From assembly GCF_021952865.1 (NCBI RefSeq), contig NZ_CP040792.1:1364001-1428000 (forward strand): 64,000 bases of DNA, given 5' to 3'. Origin of the DNA: Clavibacter californiensis. GTDB taxonomy: Bacteria; Actinomycetota; Actinomycetes; Actinomycetales; Microbacteriaceae. How positions within the stretch are numbered: the first letter of the stretch is position 1; the number at the start of each line of letters is the position of its first letter. The notes below the pieces were generated by a model, which saw nothing but the letters and a program-made list of their open reading frames with translations, did no database searches and was not told the DNA's origin. The position numbers and the translations under genes are program-made. Positions 8,342 to 17,097 of the stretch are shown here, one piece after another.

Positions 8342-9141
8342 TGGCGCACGTCGTCCCGGTCGACGACCTCGCGGATCCGCGGCTCGCCGACTACAGCCAC
8401 CGCACCGACGTCGCGCTCCGCAAGGCCGCGGGCGGGGGTCACGGGATCTACCTGGCGGAATCCGCGCTGGTGCTCGAGCGGGCGCTCAAGGCCGGGCACG
8501 TGCCGCGGTCCGTGCTCGCGCTCGGCGGCACGGTCGACGAGGCGCTGGCGCTGGTCGGCGACCGCGACGTTCCGGTGTTCACCGGGCCGGGCGAGCTGCT
8601 CGCGGAGCTCACCGGCTACGTGCTGCACCGCGGCGTCGTCGCGTCGCTCGACCGACCGGCGCTGCCCTCGATCGCGTCGCTGCTCGAGGACGCGCGGCGG
8701 GTGGTGGTGCTCGAGGACGTCGTGGACCCCACGAACGTCGGCGCGATCTTCCGCTCGGTCGGGGCCATCGGGGCGGATGCGGTGCTCGTCACGCCGCGCT
8801 GCACGGATCCGTTCTACCGCCGCGCCATCCGCGTCAGCATGGGCACCGTGCTGCAGGTGCCGTGGACGCGCACGGGGGAGTGGCCGGAGACGCGGGCCGC
8901 CCTCGCCGACGCCGGCTTCCACGTCGCTGCGCTGGCGCTGACCCCCGGCGCGGTCTCGATCCGCGACTTCCGGGCCGAGGAGCACGAGCGGCTCGCCATC
9001 GTGCTCGGGTCGGAGGGGCCCGGCCTGTCCGCGGAGGCGATCAGCTCGGCAGACACCGTCGTGCGGATCCCCATGGCGCACGGCATCGACTCGCTCAACG
9101 TGGCGGCAGCGAGCGCGGTCGCGCTCTACGCGCTGACCTGA
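8341..9141 (+). CDS. TrmH/SpoU-family 2'-O-ribose RNA methyltransferase
   Basis: A 266-residue SPOUT methyltransferase that uses SAM to methylate 2'-OH of rRNA or tRNA. The three SpoU motifs are present: NVGAIFRSVGAIGADAVL (motif 1), LAIVLGSEGPGLS (motif 2) and IPMAHGIDSLNVAAASAVAL (motif 3, the trefoil knot). The N-terminal third is the L30e-like substrate-binding part. The RNA target cannot be told from sequence. The GTG start at 8341 overlaps the gabD stop. The TGA stop at 9139-9141 is immediately followed, in the same frame, by sequence homologous to a DUF2834 protein. Confidence 0.92.
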   Translation: MAHVVPVDDLADPRLADYSHRTDVALRKAAGGGHGIYLAESALVLERALKAGHVPRSVLALGGTVDEALALVGDRDVPVFTGPGELLAELTGYVLHRGVVASLDRPALPSIASLLEDARRVVVLEDVVDPTNVGAIFRSVGAIGADAVLVTPRCTDPFYRRAIRVSMGTVLQVPWTRTGEWPETRAALADAGFHVAALALTPGAVSIRDFRAEEHERLAIVLGSEGPGLSAEAISSADTVVRIPMAHGIDSLNVAAASAVALYALT

Positions 9142-9174
9142 CGCCGTCCCACCCCGCTCGCCTCCGCCTACCTC

Positions 9175-9474
9175 GTGCTCGCGCTGGCCGGCGTCGTGGT
9201 GACGTGGACCTGCGACATCACCGACATCACGTCCGGGCGCGACCACCTGGGCGACTGGTTCGGCAGCGGCCCGTCGGTGTCCTCGCTCACGGCCGACGTG
9301 CTCGTCGCCGCGATCGCTGCCGTCCTGTTCATCCTCGTGGAGGGGCGCCGCCTCGGCATCCGGTTCGCGTGGATCCTCGTGGTGCTCATCCCGCTCGTCG
9401 CGCTCGCGTCCGCCCTCCCGCTGCTCCTCGGCGGGCGCGAGATGCGGGTGCGCACGGAGGCGTCGCCCGGCTGA
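9175..9474 (+). CDS. DUF2834-like membrane protein, probably N-terminally truncated copy
   Basis: Encodes about 99 residues from the first in-frame GTG, with membrane segments near VLVAAIAAVLFILVEG and ILVVLIPLVALASALPLLL. It is a paralogue of the protein at 9624-9992; both share SSL.D.L.AA....F..VEGRRL and end in ALP...L..REM. Similarity extends upstream of the GTG through RRPTPLASAYLVLALAG, right up to the codon after the methyltransferase TGA, with no start codon or Shine-Dalgarno there. The copy therefore lacks its own first residues and may be a degenerating gene or use a non-standard start. The function of the family is unknown. Confidence 0.5.
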   Translation: MLALAGVVVTWTCDITDITSGRDHLGDWFGSGPSVSSLTADVLVAAIAAVLFILVEGRRLGIRFAWILVVLIPLVALASALPLLLGGREMRVRTEASPG

Positions 9475-9623
9475 TCGCCGCGGGCGGCGCGGACGCGTCT
9501 CCCCTCGAACGCGCAGCGCGCGACACGCGGCACGTCGCGCGCCGCCGCGCGACCGATCCCGCCCCGCTCGCGCGGATCGGCGGGCCACCGCATAGCCTTG
9601 CCTCACCGATGAGATGGGGTCCC

Positions 9624-9992
9624 ATGAGCACGCGTCCCGCACGCCGGCGCCCCACGCGCCTCGCCGTCGTCTACCTGGTGCTCGCGGCAGCCGGCCTCGT
9701 GCTCACGTGGTCGGCGAACATCCGCGTGGTCACGGAGGGCCGCGACTTCCTCGCGGACCTCTCCGCCGGCGGTCCGGCCGTCTCGTCGCTCTCGTGGGAC
9801 CTGCTGATCGCCGCGGTCGCGAGCGTCGTCTTCATCGTCGTCGAGGGGCGCAGGCTGCGGATGCGGCGGGTCTGGATCTACGTGCTCCTCGCCCCGCTCG
9901 TCGCGTTCGCGGTCGCCCTGCCGGTGTTCCTCGCGGCGCGGGAGATGCACCTGAGCGCGCCAGGGCGGGCGGAGCCGACGCCGCCGGTCTGA
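9624..9992 (+). CDS. DUF2834-like small membrane protein (intact paralogue)
   Basis: 122 residues, with three predicted membrane segments: LAVVYLVLAAAGLVLTW, LLIAAVASVVFIVVEG and VWIYVLLAPLVAFAVALPVFL. The GRDFLADLSAGGPAVSSLSWD and VEGRRLRMRRVW blocks match my recollection of the DUF2834 family, which has no known role. The ATG at 9624 follows GAGATGGGG, a plausible ribosome-binding site. A TAGCCT -10-like element lies at 9593-9598. It is a diverged duplicate of the preceding truncated copy. Confidence 0.72.
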   Translation: MSTRPARRRPTRLAVVYLVLAAAGLVLTWSANIRVVTEGRDFLADLSAGGPAVSSLSWDLLIAAVASVVFIVVEGRRLRMRRVWIYVLLAPLVAFAVALPVFLAAREMHLSAPGRAEPTPPV

Positions 9993-10056
9993 GCGCCGCG
10001 ACGCGCGCGGAGCGGCAGCGCGCATGCGCCGGTCCGTCGCCCGCGGTCGGCGCCCG

Positions 10057-11988
10057 CTACACGAGCAGCTGGTGCTTCGCGAGGTCGCGGTAGAGCGGCG
10101 TCGAGACGACGAGCTCCGCGTGCGTGCCGGTGCCGACGACGCGGCCCTTCTCCACGACGACGATGAGGTCGCTGTCGACGACGGTCGAGAGCCGGTGCGC
10201 GATCACGATGAGCGTGCGGTGCTCGGCGACCGCGTCGATCGCCTTGCGGAGCAGCTGCTCGTTGAGGCCGTCGAGGCTGGACGTCGACTCGTCGAGCAGC
10301 AGGATCGGCGGGGCGGAGAGCAGCGTGCGCGCGATGGCGAGGCGCTGGCGCTCGCCGCCCGAGAGCATGATGCCGTCCTCGCCGACGGGCGCGTCGAGGC
10401 CGAGCTCGTTGCGGGCGAGCACCTCGGTGAGGTTCACGGCGTGCAGCACCTGCACGCAGTCCTCGTCGGTGGCGTCGAAGGCGGTGAGCGTCAGGTTCTC
10501 GCGCAGGGTCCCGGCGAGCACGGGGGCGTCCTGCTCGACGTAGCCGATCTGGCGGCGCAGGTCCTCGCGGTCGAGCGTGCGGATGTCGCGGCCGCCGACG
10601 CGGACGACGCCCGACGTCGGGTCGTAGAAGCGCTCGATGAGGGCGAGGATCGTGCTCTTGCCGGCGCCCGAGGGGCCGACCAGCGCGATCCGCGTGCCCC
10701 GCTCGGCGCGGAAGCTGATGCCCTGGAGGACGCCGCCGCCCGTGCGGTCGGCGCCGGGGGCGGCGTCCGCGGCGTCGGCCGGAGATGCGGGTGCCGCGGT
10801 CGTCGCGGCACCATCTGCGGTGGCGTCCGCATCCGCCGCCACCGAGTACGCGAACCGCACGTCCACGAGCTCGACGGCGGCTGCGTCGGTGCGGTCCTCC
10901 GCCGCGGGCGCGCCGTCGCGGAGGCGACCGGCGAGGTCGGCGTCGCCGTCGGTCTCGACGGGCAGCTTCACGATCTCCTGGATCCGGCCGAGCGCGCCGA
11001 GCGCCTGGTTGACCGCGGTCACGGCGCCGAAGGCCTGGCCGAGCGGCATGATCATGAGGAAGAGGAACAGGATGAACGCCACGAGGTCGCCGACCGTGAT
11101 GGCCCCGGCCGCGACGCGGTAGCCGCCCACCCCCACCACCACGAGGAACGACGCCTGCAGGGCGATGCCCGCGATCGGCACGACGACGGCCGACGCCTTC
11201 GCGACCTTGATGCCCATCTCCCACGCGCCCTCGGCGTCGGCCTCGATGGCGCGGATCTCGCGGTCGGTGGCGTTGCTGGCGCGGACGGTGCGGATCGCGC
11301 CGATGGCCCGCTCCACGCTCGCGGCCAGGTCGCCGACCTTGCGCTGCGCGCGCTGGCTGGCGATGCGGATCCGGCCGGAGAGGCCCACGACCGCGACGAC
11401 CGAGACGGCCACGACCAGCACGGTGAGGCCGAGGAGCACGGGGTCGATGATGAACATCGCGATGATGGCGCCGAGGAACGTGACCGCGCCGCCGATCGCC
11501 TCGACGAGGCCCTGCGTGAGCACGGCGCGGAGGAGCGTGGTGTCGGAGCCGACGCGGGAGACGAGGTCGCCCGTGCGGCGCGTGTCGAACTCGGAGATGG
11601 GCAGGCGGAGGATCCGGCGCACGAGCGTGCGGCGCGACGAGAGGACGATGCCCTCGCCCATCCGCTGCAGCAGGTAGTGCTGGTAGCCGGAGAGGAGCCC
11701 GGACACGACTACGAGGCCGACGAGCGCCCACACGAGCGCGCCGAGCGCGCCGCCCGCCTGCACGACCCCCACCACGCGCTGCACGAGGAGCGGCTGCGCG
11801 AGGCTCGCGGCGGCCCCCAGCACGCTGAGCACGACGACGAAGGCCATCAGCCCGCGCTGCTCGAGGATGTACGGCAGCAGCTCCGAGAAGCGCGCGCGGG
11901 GGCCGTCGTCGGCGGAGTCGCGGCGCGCGAACGGGCTGCGGGACCGGGCGCGCGGGGCGGCGGCGGTCTCGGGACGGGCGGTGCTCAT
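10057..11988 (-). CDS. ABC exporter, fused membrane and ATPase domains
   Basis: A 643-residue half-transporter of the multidrug/lipid exporter type. Six membrane helices (about residues 40-330) precede the nucleotide-binding domain. The ATPase has Walker A GPSGAGKST, signature LSGGERQR, Walker B ILLLDEST and the H-loop IAHRLST. An Ala/Asp-rich insertion of roughly 40 residues sits between the transmembrane and ATPase parts. The gene is divergent from the ABC-2 operon at 12193. A -10-like TAGAGT on this strand lies at 12109-12114, about 120 bases before the ATG. The substrate is unknown. Confidence 0.9.
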   Translation of the reverse strand: MSTARPETAAAPRARSRSPFARRDSADDGPRARFSELLPYILEQRGLMAFVVVLSVLGAAASLAQPLLVQRVVGVVQAGGALGALVWALVGLVVVSGLLSGYQHYLLQRMGEGIVLSSRRTLVRRILRLPISEFDTRRTGDLVSRVGSDTTLLRAVLTQGLVEAIGGAVTFLGAIIAMFIIDPVLLGLTVLVVAVSVVAVVGLSGRIRIASQRAQRKVGDLAASVERAIGAIRTVRASNATDREIRAIEADAEGAWEMGIKVAKASAVVVPIAGIALQASFLVVVGVGGYRVAAGAITVGDLVAFILFLFLMIMPLGQAFGAVTAVNQALGALGRIQEIVKLPVETDGDADLAGRLRDGAPAAEDRTDAAAVELVDVRFAYSVAADADATADGAATTAAPASPADAADAAPGADRTGGGVLQGISFRAERGTRIALVGPSGAGKSTILALIERFYDPTSGVVRVGGRDIRTLDREDLRRQIGYVEQDAPVLAGTLRENLTLTAFDATDEDCVQVLHAVNLTEVLARNELGLDAPVGEDGIMLSGGERQRLAIARTLLSAPPILLLDESTSSLDGLNEQLLRKAIDAVAEHRTLIVIAHRLSTVVDSDLIVVVEKGRVVGTGTHAELVVSTPLYRDLAKHQLLV

Positions 11989-12178
11989 GCGTGTTCTCCC
12001 GGGTGGTGGGTGCGATCGCGATGCGGCGCGCGGCCAGCCGGGCGGACGGCGGCCGAGCGGTCGGGCGTCCGACGAGCGGAGCGTCGCGCGTGCCGCATCG
12101 CCGTGGCGACTCTACGCGCCGGCCACCGCACGATCGCCGGGAGTGATTCCGCTCGTGGAGAAAACCCCCGGCCATGCC

Positions 12179-12184
12179 TAGGCT
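12179..12184 (+). promoter_or_regulatory. -10 element, leaderless ABC-2 operon promoter
   Basis: TAGGCT ends eight bases before the GTG at 12193. No ribosome-binding site is visible, so the message is probably leaderless. Confidence 0.5.
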
Positions 12185-12192
12185 GTGGAGTC

Positions 12193-13119
12193 GTGCCCAC
12201 CCCCGTCATCACCGCAGACCGCCTCGTGAAGAAGTACGGCGAGCACGCCGCCGTCGACGGCCTCTCCTTCGAGGTCGCGCCCGGCGAGTCCTTCGGGCTG
12301 CTCGGGCCGAACGGCGCCGGCAAGTCCACGACCATGCGCATGATCGGCGCGGTCTCCTCGCGCACGGGCGGCTCCCTCGACATCCTCGGGCTCGACCCCG
12401 ACACCCATGGCCCCGAGATCCGCTCGCAGCTGGGCGTCGTGCCGCAGGCCGACAACCTCGACATGGAGCTCAAGGCGCGCGACAACCTCATCGTCTACGG
12501 CCGCTACTTCGGGCTGCCGCGGAAGCAGGTCGCGGCCCGCGCCGACGAGCTGCTCGAGTTCGCGCAGCTGAGCGACCGCGCGAACGCGAAGGTCGACGAC
12601 CTGTCCGGCGGCATGAAGCGGCGCCTCACGATCGCGCGCGCCCTCATCAGCGACCCGCGGATCCTGCTGCTCGACGAGCCGACCACGGGCCTCGACCCGC
12701 AGGCCCGCCACATCCTCTGGGACCGCCTGTTCCGCCTCAAGGAGCAGGGCACGACGCTCGTGCTCACCACGCACTACATGGACGAGGCCGAGCAGCTCTG
12801 CGACCGGATCGTCGTCGTCGACGAGGGCCGCATCATGGCCGAGGGGTCGCCCGCGTCCCTCATCCGCGACCACTCGAGCCGCGAGGTGCTCGAGGTGCGC
12901 TTCGGGTCCGACCGCAACGAGTCCGCATCCCGCGAGATCGCCGGCTACGGCGACCGGGTCGAGGTGCTGCCCGACCGCGTGCTCGTCTACGCGTCCGACG
13001 GCGAGGCCGTGCTCAGCAGGATCCTCGAGCAAGGCCTGAAGCCCATCACCACGCTCGTGCGCCGCTCCAGCCTCGAGGACGTCTTCCTCCGCCTCACGGG
13101 ACGGAGCCTGGTCGAGTGA
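12193..13119 (+). CDS. ABC-2 exporter ATP-binding subunit (DrrA type)
   Basis: A 308-residue ATPase of the DrrA/NodI class. Walker A is GPNGAGKST, signature LSGGMKRRLTIARAL, Walker B ILLLDEPTTGLDPQAR and H-loop TTHYMDEAEQL; a C-terminal domain of about 90 residues follows, as in drug-efflux ATPases. The GTG at 12193 was chosen because it begins VPTPVITADRLVKKYG, matching family starts, and has a promoter directly upstream. It overlaps the first permease by four bases. Together with the two permeases it would form a heteromeric exporter; substrate unknown. Confidence 0.9.
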   Translation: MPTPVITADRLVKKYGEHAAVDGLSFEVAPGESFGLLGPNGAGKSTTMRMIGAVSSRTGGSLDILGLDPDTHGPEIRSQLGVVPQADNLDMELKARDNLIVYGRYFGLPRKQVAARADELLEFAQLSDRANAKVDDLSGGMKRRLTIARALISDPRILLLDEPTTGLDPQARHILWDRLFRLKEQGTTLVLTTHYMDEAEQLCDRIVVVDEGRIMAEGSPASLIRDHSSREVLEVRFGSDRNESASREIAGYGDRVEVLPDRVLVYASDGEAVLSRILEQGLKPITTLVRRSSLEDVFLRLTGRSLVE

Positions 13120-13949
13120 GCGCCGTCGACACCCGGCAGGCCGCGGTCGCCGGCGGCGTCCGCCCCCGCCGCTTCGGCGCCTGGTACGCGGCCGAGCACC
13201 GGCTGCTCGGGATCCGCGCCTACCTCGGCACCGCGCTCGCGACCGGCATCGGGAGCCCCTACGTCTACCTCTACGCGCTCGGCGTGGGCCTCGCGACCGT
13301 CGTCGACCGCGGTACGGACGCGAACCAGGCGCTCGGCGTCAGCTTCCTCGTGTTCGTGGCCCCCGCGCTCCTCGCGACCAGCGCCATGACGGTCGCGAGC
13401 GAGGAGTTCAGCTTCCCGATCTTCGGCGGGTTCAAGTGGAACCCCGTGTTCCAGGCGATGAACGCGTCGCCGCTCACGCCGGCCCAGATCATCGACGGCC
13501 AGGTCATCGGCGTCGCGATCCGCATGGCGCCCACGTGCATCGCCTACTTCGCGTTCATGCTCCTGTTCGGCGCGGTGCCGCTCGGTACGGGCTTCCTCGC
13601 GATCGGCGCCGCCGTGCTCACGGGCATGGCGATCGGCGTGATGCTGATGGCCTACGTCGCGACCCTCACGCAGGACAGCGGGCAGATCGCGATGGTGATG
13701 CGCTTCGTCATCACGCCGCTGTCGCTGTTCTCGGGCACGTTCTTCCCGCTCACCCAGTTCCCCGTCTGGCTCCAGTGGATCGGCAGGATCTCGCCGCTCT
13801 GGCACGGCACCGAGCTCGGCCGGGTCGCGACCTACGGCATGCAGGAGCCGCTCTGGCTCACGGTCGCGCACGTCGCGTACCTGCTGCTCTGGCTCGCGGT
13901 CGGCTGGACGCTGTCGCGCCGCGTCGCGACGAGGAGGCTGCGCGCATGA
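13116..13949 (+). CDS. ABC-2 type permease (first)
   Basis: 277 residues, six predicted membrane helices after a cytoplasmic N-terminus of about 25 residues. It belongs to the ABC-2/NodJ-DrrB permease class, with the PLSLFSGTFFPLTQFP motif before the last helices and a terminal ARG-rich tail. It starts at the GTG overlapping the ATPase stop and its own stop overlaps the ATG of the second permease by four bases. Confidence 0.87.
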   Translation: MSAVDTRQAAVAGGVRPRRFGAWYAAEHRLLGIRAYLGTALATGIGSPYVYLYALGVGLATVVDRGTDANQALGVSFLVFVAPALLATSAMTVASEEFSFPIFGGFKWNPVFQAMNASPLTPAQIIDGQVIGVAIRMAPTCIAYFAFMLLFGAVPLGTGFLAIGAAVLTGMAIGVMLMAYVATLTQDSGQIAMVMRFVITPLSLFSGTFFPLTQFPVWLQWIGRISPLWHGTELGRVATYGMQEPLWLTVAHVAYLLLWLAVGWTLSRRVATRRLRA

Positions 13950-14794
13950 CCGGATCCACGTTGCCCGCGAACGCCCCGGCGCCCGCGCCCGCCGCCCGTC
14001 GCAGCCGCGGCGGCCCCCGATCGCTCTACGCCGGCAACGCCCGCTCCGTGCTCTCCCGTGGCCTGCTCGCCACGCGCAGCACCAACTGGACCATCGTCCT
14101 CTCCGGCTTCTTCGAGCCCGTCTTCTACCTGCTCGCGATGGGGATCGGCCTCGGCTCGCTCGTGGGCGACGTGACCACGAGCACCGGCCAGCCCGTGCCG
14201 TACGCCGCCTACATCGCGCCCGCGCTCCTCGCGGTCTCCGCCATGAACGGCGCCGTGTACGACTCCACGTGGAACGTCTTCTTCAAGATGAACCACTCGA
14301 AGCTCTACCAGGGCATGCTCGCGACCTCGCTCGGCCCGCTCGACGTGGCCTTCGGCGAGATCTCGCTGGCGCTGCTGCGCGGCGTCGTCTACTCGTCGGG
14401 CTTCCTCGTGGTGATGCAGGTGCTCGGCCTCAACCTGTCGTGGTGGGCGATCCTCGCGCTGCCGTCCGTGGTGCTCATCGCGCTGGCGTTCGCGAGCTTC
14501 GGCATGGCCGTGACGAGCTACATGAAGACGTTCCAGCAGATGGACTGGATCAACTTCGTCCTGCTGCCGATGTTCCTGTTCTCGGCGACCTTCTATCCGC
14601 TGTCGGTGTACCCGGCGTGGGTCCAGACGGTGATCCAGGCGCTGCCGCTCTGGCACGCGGTGGAGCTCGTGCGCGGGTTCACGACGGGCGCGCTGTCGTT
14701 CGCGGTCGTCGGCCACGTGCTCTACTTCGCGGTGATGACGGCCATCGGCCTGGTCTTCACGACGCGGCGGCTGCGGGTCCTCTTCCTCGACTGA
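13946..14794 (+). CDS. ABC-2 type permease (second)
   Basis: 282 residues and a diverged relative of the preceding permease, again with six helices and the FLFSATFYPLSVYP motif. Two related permeases with one ATPase suggest a heterodimeric channel. An N-terminal Pro/Ala-rich stretch of about 30 residues precedes the conserved part. Its 3' end overlaps the convergent MFS gene by 38 bases (14757-14794), so both C-termini are encoded on opposite strands of the same DNA. Confidence 0.87.
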   Translation: MTGSTLPANAPAPAPAARRSRGGPRSLYAGNARSVLSRGLLATRSTNWTIVLSGFFEPVFYLLAMGIGLGSLVGDVTTSTGQPVPYAAYIAPALLAVSAMNGAVYDSTWNVFFKMNHSKLYQGMLATSLGPLDVAFGEISLALLRGVVYSSGFLVVMQVLGLNLSWWAILALPSVVLIALAFASFGMAVTSYMKTFQQMDWINFVLLPMFLFSATFYPLSVYPAWVQTVIQALPLWHAVELVRGFTTGALSFAVVGHVLYFAVMTAIGLVFTTRRLRVLFLD

Positions 14795-16100
14795 GGCCGC
14801 CCGCGACGAGCGCGAGGCCGACGGAGCCCATGACGACGGCGGCTGTGGCGACCGCCACCGGGTACGCGGACGGCTGCGCGGACGGCGGCAGGAGGGCGAG
14901 CACCTGCGCCGTCACGACCGTGGCCAGCAGCGACGACGCGGCCAGCACCGTCGACGTGAGCGACGAGACCCGGCCCATGGTCCCGACGGGTGCCTCCGCC
15001 TGGAGGATCGGGCCCTGCGAGACGAGGAACACCGCGAAGACGAGGCCCGCGATCCCCATGAGGATCGCCGCCGGCAGGAATGCGCGCACGGTCGAGTACG
15101 CGGCGTAGGTCGCGCCGAGCGCGACGAGGGCGGCCGGGACCACGCGCTCGGGGCGGATGAGGGTGACGAGCGCGGGCGCCGTCAGGGCGCCGACGAGGCC
15201 GCCGACCGCGAACATCGCCGTGACCGCGCCGTACTCCGCTGCCGTCAGGCCCATCGTGGTGAGGGCGAGGAGGGCGAGGGTCGCGTTGTTGACGCCGAGG
15301 GTCACGCCGTAGGCGGCGAGGCCGGCCACGAGGATCCGGAGCCGCGGCGAGGACCGCACGATGCGGATCCCGGCGGCGAGCTCGGCGCGGAAGCGGGCTC
15401 CCGCGGAGGCGACCGTGCCGTGCGCGTGCGCATCGCCTTGCGCCTCCGGCGGGCCGGTGTCGGCGGCCGTGGCCCCGCGCTCGGGCACCGCGAGCACCAG
15501 CGCCGCCGACGCGAGGAACGACACGGCGTCCATCACGAGCGCGGGCTCCGGGCCCAGCAGCGCGTAGACGGCCGGGCCGGTCAGCCCGGAGAGGATCCCG
15601 ACGCCCGTGCTCGCGAGCAGCGAGCGTCCCGCGGCGGCGGCACGGCGATCGACCGGGACGACCACCTGCACCAGGGCGGCGCGCGCCGGGTCGAAGAGCT
15701 GCGACACGCAGCCGATGACCAGCTGCGTCATGATGACGGCGGCGATCACCAGGGGCGTCGGACCGGTGACGGCGATCACCATGAGCGGCACGAGCAGCGC
15801 GGCCCGCGCGAGGTCGGCCGCGACCATCACGCGGCGGGCGGGCCAGCGGTCGACGAGCACGCCCGCGATCGGCGCGAGCACGAGGCGCGGGAGGCTCGTC
15901 GCGCCGATGACCGCGCCGATGTAGAGCGGCAGGGCCGGGTCGCCCGGGGCGAGTCCCGTGGCGAGCCACACGGTCACGGTCGCCGCGAGCACGTACTCGC
16001 CGAAGGCGGAGAGCGCCTGCGCGAGCCAGATGAGCGTGAACGAGCGGGAGATCAGGAGCGGAGGACGCGGGTCGCGCGGGCGGCGGTCGGGGTCGGGCAC
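14757..16100 (-). CDS. MFS transporter, probable drug or metabolite efflux
   Basis: 447 residues with about twelve membrane segments and the motif-A-like loop APIAGVLVDRWPARRVM after helix 2, characteristic of major facilitator proton antiporters (DHA-like). The GTG at 16100 was chosen because GGAGG lies six bases upstream and the protein then opens with a short basic tail before the first helix SRSFTLIWLAQALSAFGEY. Possible -10 TACCGT lies about 40 bases before the start. Convergent with the ABC permease, overlapping by 38 bases. The substrate is unknown. Confidence 0.85.
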   Translation of the reverse strand: MPDPDRRPRDPRPPLLISRSFTLIWLAQALSAFGEYVLAATVTVWLATGLAPGDPALPLYIGAVIGATSLPRLVLAPIAGVLVDRWPARRVMVAADLARAALLVPLMVIAVTGPTPLVIAAVIMTQLVIGCVSQLFDPARAALVQVVVPVDRRAAAAGRSLLASTGVGILSGLTGPAVYALLGPEPALVMDAVSFLASAALVLAVPERGATAADTGPPEAQGDAHAHGTVASAGARFRAELAAGIRIVRSSPRLRILVAGLAAYGVTLGVNNATLALLALTTMGLTAAEYGAVTAMFAVGGLVGALTAPALVTLIRPERVVPAALVALGATYAAYSTVRAFLPAAILMGIAGLVFAVFLVSQGPILQAEAPVGTMGRVSSLTSTVLAASSLLATVVTAQVLALLPPSAQPSAYPVAVATAAVVMGSVGLALVAGGLSRGRGPAAAAS

Positions 16101-16248
16101 GGGCGGCCTCCGATCGGTCGTCTCCTCCCCACGGTAACGGCAGGCGCGCCGGTGCCCGGGCCGTGCCGGGCGTGAGGATCCGCTCGGTACCCTGGCCGAG
16201 AGCGCCACCCGGGCGCGGCCGGCCAGGTGCCGGGGGAGGCAGGTGCCC

Positions 16249-17073
16249 ATGGGCCGCGTCGTGGTGCTCGGATCGCTCAACGTCGACCAGGTGGTGCGCG
16301 TGCCGCGGCACCCGCAGCCGGGGGAGACCCTGATGGGGTCCGACCCCGAGCGGCTCTGGGGCGGCAAGGGCGCGAACCAGGCGGTCGCCGCGGCCGACGC
16401 CGGCGGCGAGGTCGCCATGGTGGGGGCCGTGGGCGACGACGCCGACGGATCCGCCTACCGCGCGCGCCTCGCCGACCGCGGCATCGACGTGTCCGGCCTC
16501 GTCACGGTGGACGACGCCACGACGGGCCTCGCGATCATCGCGGTGGACGACGACGGCGAGAACACGATCATCGTCGCGCCCGGCGCCAACGCCCGCGTGA
16601 CGGATGCCCACCTGGATCCGCTCGACGCGCTCACCGCGGGCGACGTGCTCCTCGCCTCGCTCGAGCTGCCCCTCGACACCATCGCCGCGGGCGTCCGCCG
16701 CGCGCACGCCGCCGGCGCCCGCGTGGTGCTCAACCTCGCGCCCTTCGCCGCGCTGCCCGCCGAGGTGCTCGCGCTCGCGGATCCCGTCGTCGTCAACGAG
16801 CACGAGGCCGGGCTCCTCCGCGAGTCCGGCACGCCCGCACCGGCGTCGCTGCTCGTCACGCTCGGCGCCGAGGGCGCGATGTGGGGCGACGTCGAGGTCC
16901 CCGCGTCGAAGGTCTCCCGCGTCGTCGACACCACGGGCGCGGGCGACGCGTTCTGCGGCGCGCTGGCCTCCGCGCTCGCCGCGGGCGCCGACCGCGAGGC
17001 CGCCCTGGTCGTGGCCGCCGACGCGGCCGCGGTCGTCGTGCAGCGGCAGGGCGCGCAGCCGGCGGACGATTGA
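16249..17073 (+). CDS. rbsK: PfkB-family sugar kinase, ribokinase-like
   Basis: 274 residues. The signatures of ribokinase are present: GGKGANQAVAAADAG near residue 38 and DTTGAGDAFCGAL with catalytic Asp233. Ribokinase makes ribose 5-phosphate from ribose and ATP; other PfkB kinases act on nucleosides or other sugars, so the substrate is tentative. ATG 16249 is preferred over GTG 16243 because GGAGG (16235-16239) is nine bases from the ATG but only three from the GTG. No sugar transporter adjoins it; it may serve ribose released by nucleoside breakdown. Confidence 0.83.
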   Translation: MGRVVVLGSLNVDQVVRVPRHPQPGETLMGSDPERLWGGKGANQAVAAADAGGEVAMVGAVGDDADGSAYRARLADRGIDVSGLVTVDDATTGLAIIAVDDDGENTIIVAPGANARVTDAHLDPLDALTAGDVLLASLELPLDTIAAGVRRAHAAGARVVLNLAPFAALPAEVLALADPVVVNEHEAGLLRESGTPAPASLLVTLGAEGAMWGDVEVPASKVSRVVDTTGAGDAFCGALASALAAGADREAALVVAADAAAVVVQRQGAQPADD

Positions 17074-17097
17074 TCCGCATGGCCGCATCCGCCGACG

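Noticed and set aside
9139-9141. TGA as selenocysteine codon joining methyltransferase and DUF2834-like segment
   Set aside because: No SECIS-like structure is evident and the methyltransferase is complete at its stop; truncation of the second gene is simpler.
10024-13119. A plus-strand open frame of about 1000 codons crossing the ABC exporter gene
   Set aside because: Its first two thirds are the Arg/Ala/His-rich antisense shadow of the exporter on the minus strand; only the part from GTG 12193 has real ATPase motifs.
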